23,394 bases of DNA from an uncultured Bacteroidales bacterium (GTDB lineage: Bacteria > Bacteroidota > Bacteroidia > Bacteroidales > Marinilabiliaceae). A program made the position numbers and the translations under genes. A model generated the notes under the pieces. That model was given only the letters and a program-made list of their open reading frames with translations, had not been told where the DNA came from and did no database searches. Of the stretch, positions 1-8,243 are shown piece after piece. The stretch is from NCBI GenBank assembly GCA_934717675.1, contig CAKUYZ010000024.1, positions 1 through 23,394 of the forward strand, read 5' to 3'. The stretch's first letter is position 1. Every line of letters starts with the position of its first letter.

Positions 1-2186
1 CGACGGTGCTGGGCAAGATCGAGCTGCCCGTGGACAAGAGCGACAGCCCGCGAGACAAGCACAAGAAGAAACGCCAAAGGATACAGGGCGGCAAGGAGAA
101 GGTGGACGTATCATCTCCCGCAACCATAAGCCAGGTCAACTCCACCCTCAACAAGGAGCGCAACAAGCAACGCCAGCAGCAAAAACAGCAGCAGCAAGCG
201 GCGCAGCAACAGCAAAACCGCAAAGACAAGCAGCGCAGCAAGAAGCAGCAGGGCAACGCCTCGGCGGCTCCTAAGGAGGTGAGCGAGGAGGACGTGCAGA
301 AACAGGTCAAGGAGACGCTAGCTCGCCTCACGGCCAAAGGCCACAAGACAAACACGTCAAAGCACAACCGCGAGAAGCGCGAGGCGGTGCGCCAGCGCGA
401 GGCCGAGGAGGCGGAGCGTCAGGAGCAAGAGAAGAAGATTCTTAAAGTGACGGAGTTCGTCACGGCCTCAGAGCTCGCCACCATGATGAACGTGCCTGTC
501 AACAAGGTCATTGCCACGTTCATGTCTTTGGGCATGTTCGTCTCCATCAACCAGAGGCTAGACGCCGAGTCGCTCTCCATCGTGGCCGAGGAGTTTGGCT
601 ACAAGGTGGAGTTCCTCAGCGTGGACAAGGCCCACGAGGTGGAGGAGGAAGAAGATGACGAGTCGCTCCTCGTGGAACGTCCGCCCATCGTCACCGTCAT
701 GGGTCACGTAGACCATGGCAAGACGTCGCTCCTCGACTACATCCGCAACACCAACGTCATCCAGGGCGAGGCCGGCGGCATCACCCAGCACATTGGCGCA
801 TATAGCGTCACGCTAGACAATGGCCGCAAGATAACGTTCCTAGACACGCCAGGCCACGAGGCCTTCACGGCCATGCGCGCCCGCGGCGCCCAGGTGACCG
901 ACGTGGCCATCATCATTGTGGCCGCAGACGACAGCGTGATGCCACAGACCATCGAGGCCATCAACCACGCCTCGGCAGCCGGCGTGCCCATCGTCTTCGC
1001 CATAAACAAGATAGACAAGCCCGGAGCCAACCCAGACAAGATCCGCGAGGCCCTGGCCAACATGAACTACCTCGTTGAGGAGTGGGGCGGCAAATATCAG
1101 TGCCAAGAGATAAGCGCCAAAAAGGGCATAAACGTGGACAAGCTGCTGGAGAAGGTGCTCCTCGTGGCCGACCTTCAGGAGCTCAAGGCCAACCCCAACC
1201 GCTCGGCCAGCGGCAACGTCATAGAGAGTTCTCTTGACAAGGGCCGCGGCTACGTGGCCACCATGCTGGTGCGCAACGGCACCCTGCACCCTGGCGACAT
1301 GCTGGTGTGCGGCTCTAACTATGGCCGCGTCAAGGCCATGTTCAACGAGCGCAACCAGAAGGTGGAGCAGGCGGGGCCGTCAGACCCGGTGCTCGTCCTC
1401 GGCCTCAACGGAGCCCCGCAGGCTGGCGAGAAGTTCAACGTCTTTACCGATGAGCGCGAGGCCAAAGAAGTGGCCAACAAGCGCGACCAGCTCCAACGCG
1501 AGTTCAGCATGAGGGCAACGCCCCACATCACGCTCGACGAGATTGGCCGCCGCATAGCCCTGGGCAACTTCCAGGAGCTCAACGTCATTGTCAAGGGCGA
1601 TGTGGACGGGTCTGTCGAGGCCCTGTCAGACTCCCTCATAAAGCTCTCTACGGACGAGATCCGCGTCAACGTGATCCACAAGGCCGTAGGTCAGATCTCC
1701 GAGAGCGACATTCTGTTGGCAGCGGCGTCCAACGCCGTCGTCATAGGCTTCCAAGTGCGTCCGTCAGCCGCGGCGCGCAAGTTGGCAGAGAGGGAGAAGA
1801 TCGACATCCGCCTCTACTCCATCATCTACGACGCCATCGAGGAGCTCAAGAGCGCCATGGAGGGTATGCTCTCGCCAGAGATCCGCGAGCAGGTCACTGG
1901 CAACCTCGAGGTCCGCGAGACCTTCAAAATCTCCAAGGTCGGCACCATTGCAGGCTGCATCGTCAACGATGGCAAGGTCAAGAGCAAGAGCAAGGTGCGC
2001 ATCATCCGAGACGGCATCGTGGTCCATACGGGCGAGTTGGAGAGCCTGAAGAGGTTCAAAGACGACGTGAAGGAAGTTGTGGCTGGCTTGGAGTGCGGCC
2101 TCAACGTCAAGGGCTACAACGACATCCAGACGGGCGACATCATTGAGGCCTACGAAGAGATCGAGGTGGCGCGCAAGCTGTCCTAA
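1..2186 (+). CDS. infB: Translation initiation factor IF-2, 5'-truncated by window edge
   Basis: GTPase that places initiator fMet-tRNA on the 30S subunit and promotes 50S joining; cytoplasmic. The frame is open to the left edge, so the N-terminus is missing; the GTG at position 6 is internal. Counting residues from there: a Lys/Gln-rich low-complexity linker (about 1-145, with a glutamine-rich stretch near 55-75), an IF2-N-like segment (about 147-190), then the G domain with G1 GHVDHGKT at 233-240, G2 around GITQHIGAY at about 259, G3 DTPGHEAF at 280-287, G4 NKID at 334-337 and G5 SAK at 370-372. The C-terminal beta-barrel and initiator-tRNA-binding domains follow to the TAA at 2184-2186. 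About 726 residues are visible; Bacteroidales IF-2 is usually nearer 1000, so roughly a quarter is outside. A strong terminator follows at 2215. Identification is essentially certain. Confidence 0.98.
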   Translation, partial: TVLGKIELPVDKSDSPRDKHKKKRQRIQGGKEKVDVSSPATISQVNSTLNKERNKQRQQQKQQQQAAQQQQNRKDKQRSKKQQGNASAAPKEVSEEDVQKQVKETLARLTAKGHKTNTSKHNREKREAVRQREAEEAERQEQEKKILKVTEFVTASELATMMNVPVNKVIATFMSLGMFVSINQRLDAESLSIVAEEFGYKVEFLSVDKAHEVEEEEDDESLLVERPPIVTVMGHVDHGKTSLLDYIRNTNVIQGEAGGITQHIGAYSVTLDNGRKITFLDTPGHEAFTAMRARGAQVTDVAIIIVAADDSVMPQTIEAINHASAAGVPIVFAINKIDKPGANPDKIREALANMNYLVEEWGGKYQCQEISAKKGINVDKLLEKVLLVADLQELKANPNRSASGNVIESSLDKGRGYVATMLVRNGTLHPGDMLVCGSNYGRVKAMFNERNQKVEQAGPSDPVLVLGLNGAPQAGEKFNVFTDEREAKEVANKRDQLQREFSMRATPHITLDEIGRRIALGNFQELNVIVKGDVDGSVEALSDSLIKLSTDEIRVNVIHKAVGQISESDILLAAASNAVVIGFQVRPSAAARKLAEREKIDIRLYSIIYDAIEELKSAMEGMLSPEIREQVTGNLEVRETFKISKVGTIAGCIVNDGKVKSKSKVRIIRDGIVVHTGELESLKRFKDDVKEVVAGLECGLNVKGYNDIQTGDIIEAYEEIEVARKLS

Positions 2187-2214
2187 GCTCTTTACACGAC
2201 AATAAAACACCAAC

Positions 2215-2253
2215 GGGGCGCGCGGCGAAAAGAAGGCCGCCGCCCCTTTTCCT
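2215..2253 (+). terminator. Intrinsic terminator after infB
   Basis: A GC-rich hairpin pairs 2215-2226 with 2236-2246 (one bulged C) around a 9-nt purine-rich loop, followed by TTTTCCTTT. It starts 28 bases after the infB stop and ends only about 20 bases before the next start codon. The MFS gene downstream therefore either depends on readthrough or has a promoter I cannot see. Confidence 0.85.
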
Positions 2254-2273
2254 TTACCCCATAAGACACTCCT

Positions 2274-3521
2274 ATGGACCAAGACATAAGACAGGGCTGG
2301 AAGTGGGTGCCGAGCCTCTATTTTTTTCAAGGCGTGCCGAGCTGCCTGGTCATGACCACGTCATCGCTCATATACAACAATATGGGCGTGTCGCTTGGCC
2401 TGTTTGCCTATTGGAGCAGCATAATATGTCTGCCGTGGTCTCTCAAGCCACTGTGGGCTCCCATTGTGGAACGTTACGCCACCAAGAGGCAATGGGTCTT
2501 GGCCACGCAAGCCATCTTGGTAGTGGCTTTCCTGCTGCTTGGCGCGGCCATGCTCACGCCGGCCTTCTTCCCGCTGTCCCTTGCGCTCATGTTCGTTGTG
2601 GCCATAGCATCGGGTTTTCATGACATAGCGTGCGACGGGTATTACATGCTGGCCCTGTCGGAGCGGGAGCAGTCATTTTTCGTCGGCATACGCTCCACGT
2701 TCTTTCGCGTAGCCATGGTGACCGCCACGGGCCTTGTGCCCTTCGTGGCAGGCCGTGTTGCGGCCGCGGGGTCGTCAGCCGGCCAGGGATGGGCCGCGGC
2801 CATTGGCTTGGCGGGATTGACGCTGGCCGTCATGGCGTGTCTCTGCCGTTGGGGCATGGGCAAGATTGCGGAGCCGAAAGCGAGAGACACCAATAGCTTA
2901 GTCATTTTATGGAAGGCCCTGAAGTCATTCTTCTCGCGGCGCGGCGCGGCCGCGGCCGTCACATTCTTTTTTGTCTATCGCCTTGGCGAAGCCCTGCTTA
3001 CCAAAATTGTGCTGCCATTTCTCAACACTGGGCGCGACGCTGGCGGACTGGGCATGAGCGTGGAGCGGTGCGGAATCACGTATGGCACGTTTGGAGTTCT
3101 TGCCCTGGTGGCAGGCGGCGTCGTGGGCGGCGTGGTGGCCTCGCACATAGGGCTGCGCCGCGCCTTGTGGCCCATGATGCTGATGATGAACGTCCCCAAC
3201 CTTGCCTACGTGGCCTTGGCCTGCGCCATGCCGTCGGCAGACAGCCCTTGGGTGGTGGCGGCGGTCATGACGGAGCAGTTTGGCTATGGGCTAGGCTTCA
3301 CGGCATATATGCTCGTGATGCTCCACTACGTCTCCGATGCCGAATATAAGGCGGCGGAATATGCCATTGGCACATCCATCATGTCGCTCGGCCTGACCCT
3401 GCCTGGCATGGCGGCCGGCCTGCTGCTAAACGTCATTTGCTGCTCCTTCACCACATTGTTCATTGCCGCATGCGTGGCCACGCTGCCCGGCATGGTGGCG
3501 GCAGCATTTTTGAGAAAATAA
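2274..3521 (+). CDS. AmpG-like MFS permease (PAT/MFS family)
   Basis: Predicted 415-residue inner-membrane transporter with about 12 hydrophobic segments along its whole length and no signal peptide. The first segment (SLYFFQGVPSCLV, about residue 14) and the following short loop resemble the start of AmpG/PAT-family major facilitator proteins. In enterobacteria AmpG imports anhydromuropeptides for cell-wall recycling; in Bacteroidales these homologues are usually annotated only as MFS transporters. The substrate is therefore an inference. The ATG at 2274 is the first in frame after the infB terminator. A cell-wall role would suit the FemAB-type gene 430 bases downstream, but a tRNA unit lies between them. 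No own promoter or terminator was found. Confidence 0.8.
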   Translation: MDQDIRQGWKWVPSLYFFQGVPSCLVMTTSSLIYNNMGVSLGLFAYWSSIICLPWSLKPLWAPIVERYATKRQWVLATQAILVVAFLLLGAAMLTPAFFPLSLALMFVVAIASGFHDIACDGYYMLALSEREQSFFVGIRSTFFRVAMVTATGLVPFVAGRVAAAGSSAGQGWAAAIGLAGLTLAVMACLCRWGMGKIAEPKARDTNSLVILWKALKSFFSRRGAAAAVTFFFVYRLGEALLTKIVLPFLNTGRDAGGLGMSVERCGITYGTFGVLALVAGGVVGGVVASHIGLRRALWPMMLMMNVPNLAYVALACAMPSADSPWVVAAVMTEQFGYGLGFTAYMLVMLHYVSDAEYKAAEYAIGTSIMSLGLTLPGMAAGLLLNVICCSFTTLFIAACVATLPGMVAAAFLRK

Positions 3522-3534
3522 AAGGACTCGCTCA

Positions 3535-3565
3535 TTGGCTCAGGACGCAAAATTGACTATCTTTG
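3535..3565 (+). promoter_or_regulatory. Bacteroidota-type promoter of tRNA-Arg
   Basis: TTG at 3535-3537, a 20-base spacer, then TATCTTTG at 3558-3565, which matches the TAnnTTTG -7 consensus exactly. The predicted transcript start is about 3570, some 10 bases before the mature tRNA. Confidence 0.75.
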
Positions 3566-3580
3566 CGGCGCAAATACGAT

Positions 3581-3654
3581 GGTTCCGTAGCTCAGCTGGA
3601 TAGAGCAACAGCCTTCTAAGCTGTGGGTCTTGGGTTCGAATCCCAACGGAATCA
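3581..3654 (+). tRNA. tRNA-Arg (anticodon TCT)
   Basis: A 74-base cloverleaf. The acceptor stem GGTTCCG pairs with CGGAATC (one G-T), followed by discriminator A. T8-A9, the D-arm GCTC...GAGC, the anticodon stem ACAGC/GCTGT with loop CTTCTAA (anticodon TCT, reads AGA/AGG) and the T-arm with GGTTCGAATCC are all present. CCA is not encoded. A promoter lies just upstream and a terminator at 3709. Confidence 0.97.
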
Positions 3655-3708
3655 CAGGTTGGGTTCTGCACTTTCAAGATGCGCCATTATCCCAATGTTT
3701 GGCACAAG

Positions 3709-3746
3709 GAGCGGCCGTGCGCAATGCGTATGGCCGCTCTCTTTTT
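3709..3746 (+). terminator. Intrinsic terminator of the tRNA-Arg unit
   Basis: GAGCGGCC at 3709-3716 pairs with GGCCGCTC at 3732-3739. The stem continues inward through TGCGC/GCGTA-type pairs to an AAT loop, and is followed by TCTTTTTG. It lies 54 bases past the mature tRNA end, so a trailer is transcribed and removed. Confidence 0.85.
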
Positions 3747-3767
3747 GTCAATGCCACCCTGACTAAC

Positions 3768-3853
3768 GCCATTGACGCCATACACACACAAACAGCGGCA
3801 CAGGTTACGGCGTTATAACAAAACGACCCTTCCGTCAGCGGGGCGTCAATGGC
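3768..3853. repeat. Perfect 12-bp inverted repeat in an intergenic region
   Basis: GCCATTGACGCC at 3768-3779 is repeated inverted as GGCGTCAATGGC at 3842-3853 with 62 bases between. An alternative shorter pairing, TAACGCC (3764-3770) with GGCGTTA (3809-3815), competes for the same bases. No convincing gene is seen between the tRNA terminator and the promoter at 3913; the short open frames here lack a recognisable protein. Confidence 0.7.
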
Positions 3854-3912
3854 AGCAAGCATACATTTTTAAAATAGAACCCTTACATAATAGGGGCGTG
3901 AGCGGCTACTTT

Positions 3913-3943
3913 TTGCTTTTGATGGCCATTGGGGCTACCTTTG
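3913..3943 (+). promoter_or_regulatory. Bacteroidota-type promoter abutting the FemAB-like gene
   Basis: TTG at 3913-3915 (within TTTTG), a 20-base spacer, then TACCTTTG at 3936-3943. The start codon at 3951 lies only 7 bases after the -7 box, so the expected 5' leader is nearly absent. Confidence 0.7.
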
Positions 3944-3950
3944 TCGCGAT

Positions 3951-5075
3951 ATGGACATCAGCATAGCAAACAAAGACACAGAGGCCGCTTATAGCACGCC
4001 CATTGTGCAACAGACATCATTTTGGTCCGACGTCAAGAAAAGAATGGGCCTGGAGTCGCGAGCCTTTGAGTTCGCGGTGCGAAACAGCGACATTTACACT
4101 GGCGTTGGCGGATGGTCTGTCACGCATGCGGATTTCATCCTCTTCTTGCAACACATCAACGACCGCGACTATGTGGCATACGTGCCATACGGGCCCGAGA
4201 CGGAGCCTTCGGAGGAGAACCAGGGACGGTTTCTTGAAGAACTGTCCGAGACAGTGCGCCCAATGCTGCCCAAAGGCTGCGTGGCACTGCGCTACGACCT
4301 CAACTGGCAGTCCCACTGGTGCCGCAAGGAAGACTTTGACTGCCAAGGCAATTGGCGAGGCGAGCCGCGCCGTGAGTGCCAAGAGATTCAGCTGAACTAC
4401 GGCACCGCAAACCACAACCTGCGCAAAGCCAACTCCAACATCTTGCCCACAAACACCATTGTGATTGACATTAGGCAAAGCGAGGAGGCCATATTGGCGC
4501 GCATGAAGCCCAAGACGCGCTATAACATCCGCCACGCCCTCCGCCTGGGCGTCGAGGTGAGGCAAGAGGGCATAGGCAGCCTGGACAAATGGTACTCACT
4601 CTACAAAGAGACCGCCATCCGAAACGTCCTGCACCTCAACAGCATAGACTACTTTCGCAGTCTTTTCGCCCCAAAGATAGGCAAAGACGAGGACGACGAC
4701 GTCAGGGTGCGCCTCCTCATTGCCTACTATGCCGGCACGCCTCTCTCCGCCATGTTCCTTATCAACTCCGCGCACAGGGCCACATATCTCTACGGCGCGT
4801 CGTCATCTTCCCAGCGCAACACCATGTCTACCTACGCTCTCCAGTGGCACGCCATCCGCACGGCCAAGGCCGACGGGCTGTGGGAGTATGACATGTTTGG
4901 CGTAGCACCTGGCGCAGACCCCTCACACCCAATGTATGGGCTCTACCGCTTCAAAAACGGCTTCGGAGGCCACGCCTACCATCAGCTGGGCTGTTGGGAC
5001 TACCCTCTGGACGAGGACAAATATAACCTCCTCGCCGCAGCCGAGATAAGGCAGCAGGGCTACTACGCACGGTAG
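3951..5075 (+). CDS. FemA/FemB-like peptidoglycan bridge or GNAT-fold transferase
   Basis: A 374-residue cytoplasmic protein without signal peptide. Members of the FemAB/FmhB group transfer amino acids from aminoacyl-tRNA to lipid II or related acceptors, and the fold is a duplicated GNAT domain. The second half contains the family-typical stretch MKPKTRYNIRHA (about residue 185) followed by a Val-Glu-Val strand. Further on come conserved-looking hydrophobic strands ending in LYRFKNGFGG near residue 330, the usual FemAB C-terminal signature. Length fits the family (about 340-420). The acceptor and the donor cannot be read from sequence; Bacteroidales mostly have directly cross-linked peptidoglycan, so some other acyl transfer is possible. 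The ATG at 3951 sits right behind a promoter; an alternative start is the Met near residue 32. Confidence 0.82.
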   Translation: MDISIANKDTEAAYSTPIVQQTSFWSDVKKRMGLESRAFEFAVRNSDIYTGVGGWSVTHADFILFLQHINDRDYVAYVPYGPETEPSEENQGRFLEELSETVRPMLPKGCVALRYDLNWQSHWCRKEDFDCQGNWRGEPRRECQEIQLNYGTANHNLRKANSNILPTNTIVIDIRQSEEAILARMKPKTRYNIRHALRLGVEVRQEGIGSLDKWYSLYKETAIRNVLHLNSIDYFRSLFAPKIGKDEDDDVRVRLLIAYYAGTPLSAMFLINSAHRATYLYGASSSSQRNTMSTYALQWHAIRTAKADGLWEYDMFGVAPGADPSHPMYGLYRFKNGFGGHAYHQLGCWDYPLDEDKYNLLAAAEIRQQGYYAR

Positions 5076-5079
5076 GCAT

Positions 5080-5108
5080 CTGGCGAGGCGTTCTTTTTCG
5101 TAACTTTG
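5080..5108 (+). promoter_or_regulatory. Promoter of folE
   Basis: TAACTTTG at 5101-5108 matches the -7 consensus exactly. The upstream element is imperfect (CTGG around 5080-5083). It predicts a leader of about 30 bases before the ATG at 5145. Confidence 0.55.
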
Positions 5109-5144
5109 CCACAAGGAATACATTAGACATATTTTGCTAGAAGA

Positions 5145-5768
5145 ATGGCACAAGTGGTGAGCGCGTCGGAGTTGCAGGACGACCCGAACGTATATGACGA
5201 AGAAAAGACCGAGCGCCTGGCGGGCTACTACACAGGCATCATTGGCACACTGGGCGAAGACGTGAGCCGCGAGGGCCTGGTCAAGACCCCCGTCAGGGTG
5301 GCCAAGGCCATGCAGTTTCTCCTCAAAGGCTATCGCGAAGACCCTGAGGCCATACTGAAATCGGCCATGTTCAGAGAGCCATACCAGCAGATGGTGGTGG
5401 TCAAAGACATTGAGATATACTCCATGTGCGAGCATCACATGCTCCCATTCTTCGGCAAGGCGCACGTAGGCTACATTCCACGCAACCACATCACGGGGCT
5501 GTCTAAATTGCCGCGAGTGGTGGACGCCTTCGCGCGCCGCTTGCAAGTGCAGGAGAGGCTCACCACACAGATTAAGGAGTGCATACAGAAGACCCTCAAC
5601 CCGCTCGGCGTGGCCGTGGTCATTGAGGCCCAGCACATGTGCATGCAGATGAGGGGAGTGCAGAAACAGAACGCCGTGACCACGACTTCGGACTTCACTG
5701 GAGCCTTCCTCAATAGCGAGGCCACGCGCGAAGAGTTTTTCAACATCATTGGCCGACGGATGCACTAA
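5145..5768 (+). CDS. folE: GTP cyclohydrolase I
   Basis: A 207-residue cytoplasmic enzyme (EC 3.5.4.16) that converts GTP to 7,8-dihydroneopterin triphosphate plus formate, the first step of folate and, in some bacteria, queuosine synthesis. The zinc ligands are present: Cys95 and His98 in SMCEHH, and Cys166 in HMCMQMRG. Their 71-residue spacing equals that of E. coli Cys110/Cys181. His97 corresponds to the conserved second histidine of the motif. Substrate-site residues around KLPRVVDAFARRLQ and the QMRGVQK segment are also conserved. The type I (zinc) enzyme is complete and of normal length. It has its own promoter and a strong terminator, so it appears monocistronic. Confidence 0.98.
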   Translation: MAQVVSASELQDDPNVYDEEKTERLAGYYTGIIGTLGEDVSREGLVKTPVRVAKAMQFLLKGYREDPEAILKSAMFREPYQQMVVVKDIEIYSMCEHHMLPFFGKAHVGYIPRNHITGLSKLPRVVDAFARRLQVQERLTTQIKECIQKTLNPLGVAVVIEAQHMCMQMRGVQKQNAVTTTSDFTGAFLNSEATREEFFNIIGRRMH

Positions 5769-5784
5769 CGCGGCGCCAACCTCT

Positions 5785-5843
5785 AGCGGGGCGCGGAGAA
5801 AGACCTGGCACGAAGGTCGCTCCGCGCCCCGCTTTCCACTTTT
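5785..5843 (+). terminator. Intrinsic terminator after folE
   Basis: A perfect 14-bp GC-rich stem pairs 5785-5798 with 5820-5833. Its loop folds into a second hairpin (GACCT 5802-5806 with AGGTC 5814-5818). A T-rich tail follows (TTTCCACTTTTC). Confidence 0.85.
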
Positions 5844-5850
5844 CTCACAG

Positions 5851-5900
5851 TAACAAAAAAAGACTGCCGCCACGGGCGGTGAACCCTTGTGGCGACAGTC
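5851..5900 (-). terminator. Intrinsic terminator after rprY
   Basis: Read on the minus strand, GACTG...CAGTC (5896-5900 with 5862-5866), GTGGCG/CGCCAC and a GGG/CCC closing part form a long stem with one mismatch and a 2-base bulge, followed by TTTTTTTGTTA. It lies about 120 bases beyond the rprY stop and back to back with the folE terminator. The bases between (5901-6022) hold no visible gene. Confidence 0.8.
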
Positions 5901-6022
5901 ATTGCGAGAAAGGAGCCGGCTTGGCTCATCACTCGTTGGTTGGTCAATAGCTGACCTTCCCGTATGGGGCTTATCTACACTGTACTTATAGCCGCTCGTT
6001 AGCGACCATGATCCTTGTCCCC

Positions 6023-6712
6023 CTACATGACGAGCTTGTAGCCCTTGCCGTGAACGTTTATAATCTCCACAGACGGATCGTCTTTAAGGTGCTTACGCAA
6101 CTTAGTGATGTAGACGTCCATGCTGCGGGCATTGAAATAGTTGTCGTCAACCCAAATTGTCTTGAGCGCCACATTACGCTCCAAAACCTTATTCGCGTTG
6201 GTGCAGAGGAGCTTGAGCAGCTCGCTCTCTTTTGTCGTGAGCTTGATCACGCTGTCGCCATCAATAAGCTGCTGCTTCTGAGTGTCGAACTTGAAGCGGC
6301 CGAGCTTATAGACGTCGAGAACGGGACTCTCGCCCGATGTGCGACGAAGTATGGCCTCAATGCGCATAATGAGCTCCTCCATGCTGAATGGCTTGGTCAG
6401 GTAGTCATCGGCGCCGAGCTTGAAGCCCTGAAGAATATCCTCTTTTACGTTGCGGGCGGTAAGGAAGACGATAGGGACCTCCACATTGGCCATACGAACC
6501 TCCTTGGCGAGCGTGAAGCCGTCTTTCTTCGGCATCATGACATCGAATATGCAGAGATCATATTTGTCGTTGATGAACATATTGTATGCCTCCTCACCGT
6601 CGTGAGCCAAGTCGGCCGCATAGTCTTTGGCCTGAAGGTATTCGCACAGCAAGACACCGAGGTTGCTGTCGTCCTCGGCTAAAAGAATCTTGTGCTTCTT
6701 CTTATCATCCAT
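6023..6712 (-). CDS. rprY: OmpR-family response regulator, RprY-like
   Basis: A 229-residue cytoplasmic DNA-binding response regulator. The receiver domain (about 7-120) has the acidic pair Asp14-Asp15, the phospho-acceptor Asp57 in CIFDVMMP, Thr85 and Lys107 in YLTKPF. The winged-helix output domain (about 130-229) contains the LTTKESELLKLL helix and the RSMDVYITKLRKHL recognition helix, and ends in GKGYKLVM. It starts 5 bases after the histidine kinase stop, so the two are co-transcribed and probably translationally coupled. The receiver sequence closely resembles RprY of Bacteroides, a regulator linked in B. fragilis to redox and metabolic genes. The symbol rests on that resemblance and on the paired kinase; the regulon in this organism is unknown. 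Confidence 0.93.
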   Translation of the reverse strand: MDDKKKHKILLAEDDSNLGVLLCEYLQAKDYAADLAHDGEEAYNMFINDKYDLCIFDVMMPKKDGFTLAKEVRMANVEVPIVFLTARNVKEDILQGFKLGADDYLTKPFSMEELIMRIEAILRRTSGESPVLDVYKLGRFKFDTQKQQLIDGDSVIKLTTKESELLKLLCTNANKVLERNVALKTIWVDDNYFNARSMDVYITKLRKHLKDDPSVEIINVHGKGYKLVM

Positions 6713-6717
6713 ATCTA

Positions 6718-8238
6718 TTACTTTATTAAAGGCAAATATATATCAAATTTTGTTCCCACGTTCAACTCACTCTCAACAGAAATCTGCCCGCCATGGTCTT
6801 CAACAATCTTTTTGACGTATGCCAGACCTAGGCCAAAGCCCTTAATATCATGCCGATTGCCTGTCGAGACGCGATAGAATTTCTCAAAAATCCTCTTCTG
6901 GTCTTCTTTTGAAATTCCCAGGCCGTTGTCCTTTATCGATATCACGATGCCGTTGCCGGCGTTGTGAGTCCACACATGGAGCATCGGGGCGTCTCGCCTA
7001 TACTTGAAAGCGTTGTCCAGGAGGTTGTAAATGACATTGGTGAAATGGACGTCATCAACCAGCGTTACCGATGGCGACGCGTCCAGCCGCTCATTAATCT
7101 CTCCGTTCACGCTCTCGACCTTGACGCGGAAGTTGTTCACCACCTTGTCCACGATCTCGTTCACATCTTTCTCCACCAGCTTGAGACGAGCCTTGCCGCG
7201 GTCGAAGCTTGCCATCTGAAGGATTTTCTCCACCTGAATGGTGAGCCTCTTGCCCTCGTCTATGATGATTCCCGTGTTTCGCCTTATGAAATCCGGCTTG
7301 ACGGTGTCCGCCAAGTCTCGGAGCATTTGCGCGGCGAGAGACATGGTTGATATCGGGGTCTTGAACTCATGCGTCATGTTGCCGATGAAGTCGTTCTTTA
7401 TGGCGTCGAGTTTCTTTTGGCGGAAGATGATGATGATGGTGTAGGCCGAGAGAATCATGACCACGAGGCCGAAGAAAGCCGTCGGGATGATGAGGGCCGC
7501 CAGCCCGCTGACCACGTTGGGTCTCTCGGGGAAATAGACCCTCACGAAGTGGGCCCTCGCGTGGAGGTCGTTCGGATAGAGTTTCTTCTCGTAGGTCGTG
7601 CCGGAGAAGCCGGCGTCATAGGCGGGGCTGGAGAATGACATCTGGCCGGCGGAGTTAAAGACGGCGAACTCATAGGGCGCCGTTATGCCGTTGTCAGAAA
7701 ACTGCTGCATGAGCAGCGCGTCGAGCCTCTGCGGGTTGACCCTGACCTCGATCGGCTTGTCTTCAAAAGCGCTCTTGGTCATCTTGGCGTGGAGGTAGCG
7801 CAGTTTGCGCGTCAAGACGCCGTTGAGCATCATGTAGGCGTTGCTGACCACGTCATTGCCGAAGACGTTTCGGGAGTCCACAATGCCAGCGTCGGCGGAG
7901 ATGAGCGTACCGGCCTTGGAGGCGTCCAGCTTGTAGAAGCCGAAATTGTCCAGCTTGAACGTGAGTGTGACCTCCTCCGTTGAGTTGCCCGCGCCGTCCA
8001 CCCTGTGGCGGGTGAATGGGTATGGGTCTCGCATGGCGGCCCTCTCGTCACGCGTCTCCATAATCTCGTCTGTCTCGAGCCTGGAAACGACATTGTCGAT
8101 GCTCTTGACCACCACCTGGTCAAACTGGCCGTCCCTGAGCTTGCAGGCCTCCATAATCCACCTCACCTGCATAAACACTAGGCCTATGAAAGCGATGGGC
8201 AAGATTATGCACACCCACGTTATAATTTTTTTGCTCAT
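6718..8238 (-). CDS. rprX: Membrane sensor histidine kinase, RprX-like
   Basis: A 506-residue kinase that senses through a periplasmic region and phosphorylates the adjacent response regulator. It has an N-terminal membrane helix (about 5-24), a periplasmic domain of roughly 215 residues, and a second membrane helix (about 243-272). The HisKA domain carries the acceptor His290 in MTHEFKTP. The HATPase domain has an N-box NVIYNLLDNAFKY, G1 KDNGLGI and G2 GFGLGLAYVKKIVEDHGG. I chose ATG 8238 (MSKKIITW) because an exact promoter lies at 8244-8274, so the longer frame beginning at 8274 would lie inside the promoter. Kinase-first order with the regulator 5 bases behind matches rprX-rprY. The signal sensed is unknown. 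Confidence 0.92.
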   Translation of the reverse strand: MSKKIITWVCIILPIAFIGLVFMQVRWIMEACKLRDGQFDQVVVKSIDNVVSRLETDEIMETRDERAAMRDPYPFTRHRVDGAGNSTEEVTLTFKLDNFGFYKLDASKAGTLISADAGIVDSRNVFGNDVVSNAYMMLNGVLTRKLRYLHAKMTKSAFEDKPIEVRVNPQRLDALLMQQFSDNGITAPYEFAVFNSAGQMSFSSPAYDAGFSGTTYEKKLYPNDLHARAHFVRVYFPERPNVVSGLAALIIPTAFFGLVVMILSAYTIIIIFRQKKLDAIKNDFIGNMTHEFKTPISTMSLAAQMLRDLADTVKPDFIRRNTGIIIDEGKRLTIQVEKILQMASFDRGKARLKLVEKDVNEIVDKVVNNFRVKVESVNGEINERLDASPSVTLVDDVHFTNVIYNLLDNAFKYRRDAPMLHVWTHNAGNGIVISIKDNGLGISKEDQKRIFEKFYRVSTGNRHDIKGFGLGLAYVKKIVEDHGGQISVESELNVGTKFDIYLPLIK

Positions 8239-8243
8239 ACTAA

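Noticed and set aside
176..262. CAG/CAA-rich tract in infB as a nucleotide repeat element
   Set aside because: It encodes the Gln/Lys-rich linker of IF-2, a normal low-complexity region of this protein, with no regular repeat unit.
3581..3654. tRNA-Arg as an attachment site of an integrated element
   Set aside because: No integrase gene and no repeated copy of the tRNA 3' end were seen in the window.
3630..3966. Short plus-strand open frames between tRNA-Arg and the FemAB-like gene
   Set aside because: One begins inside the tRNA and both cross a terminator or a promoter; no protein features.
4923..5873. 316-codon minus-strand open frame across folE
   Set aside because: It is antisense to a certain folE gene, shows no recognisable domain and runs through the folE terminator; it reflects GC-rich codon bias.
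6008..6682. 224-codon plus-strand open frame opposite rprY
   Set aside because: It mirrors the response regulator codons, has no domain of its own and no promoter.
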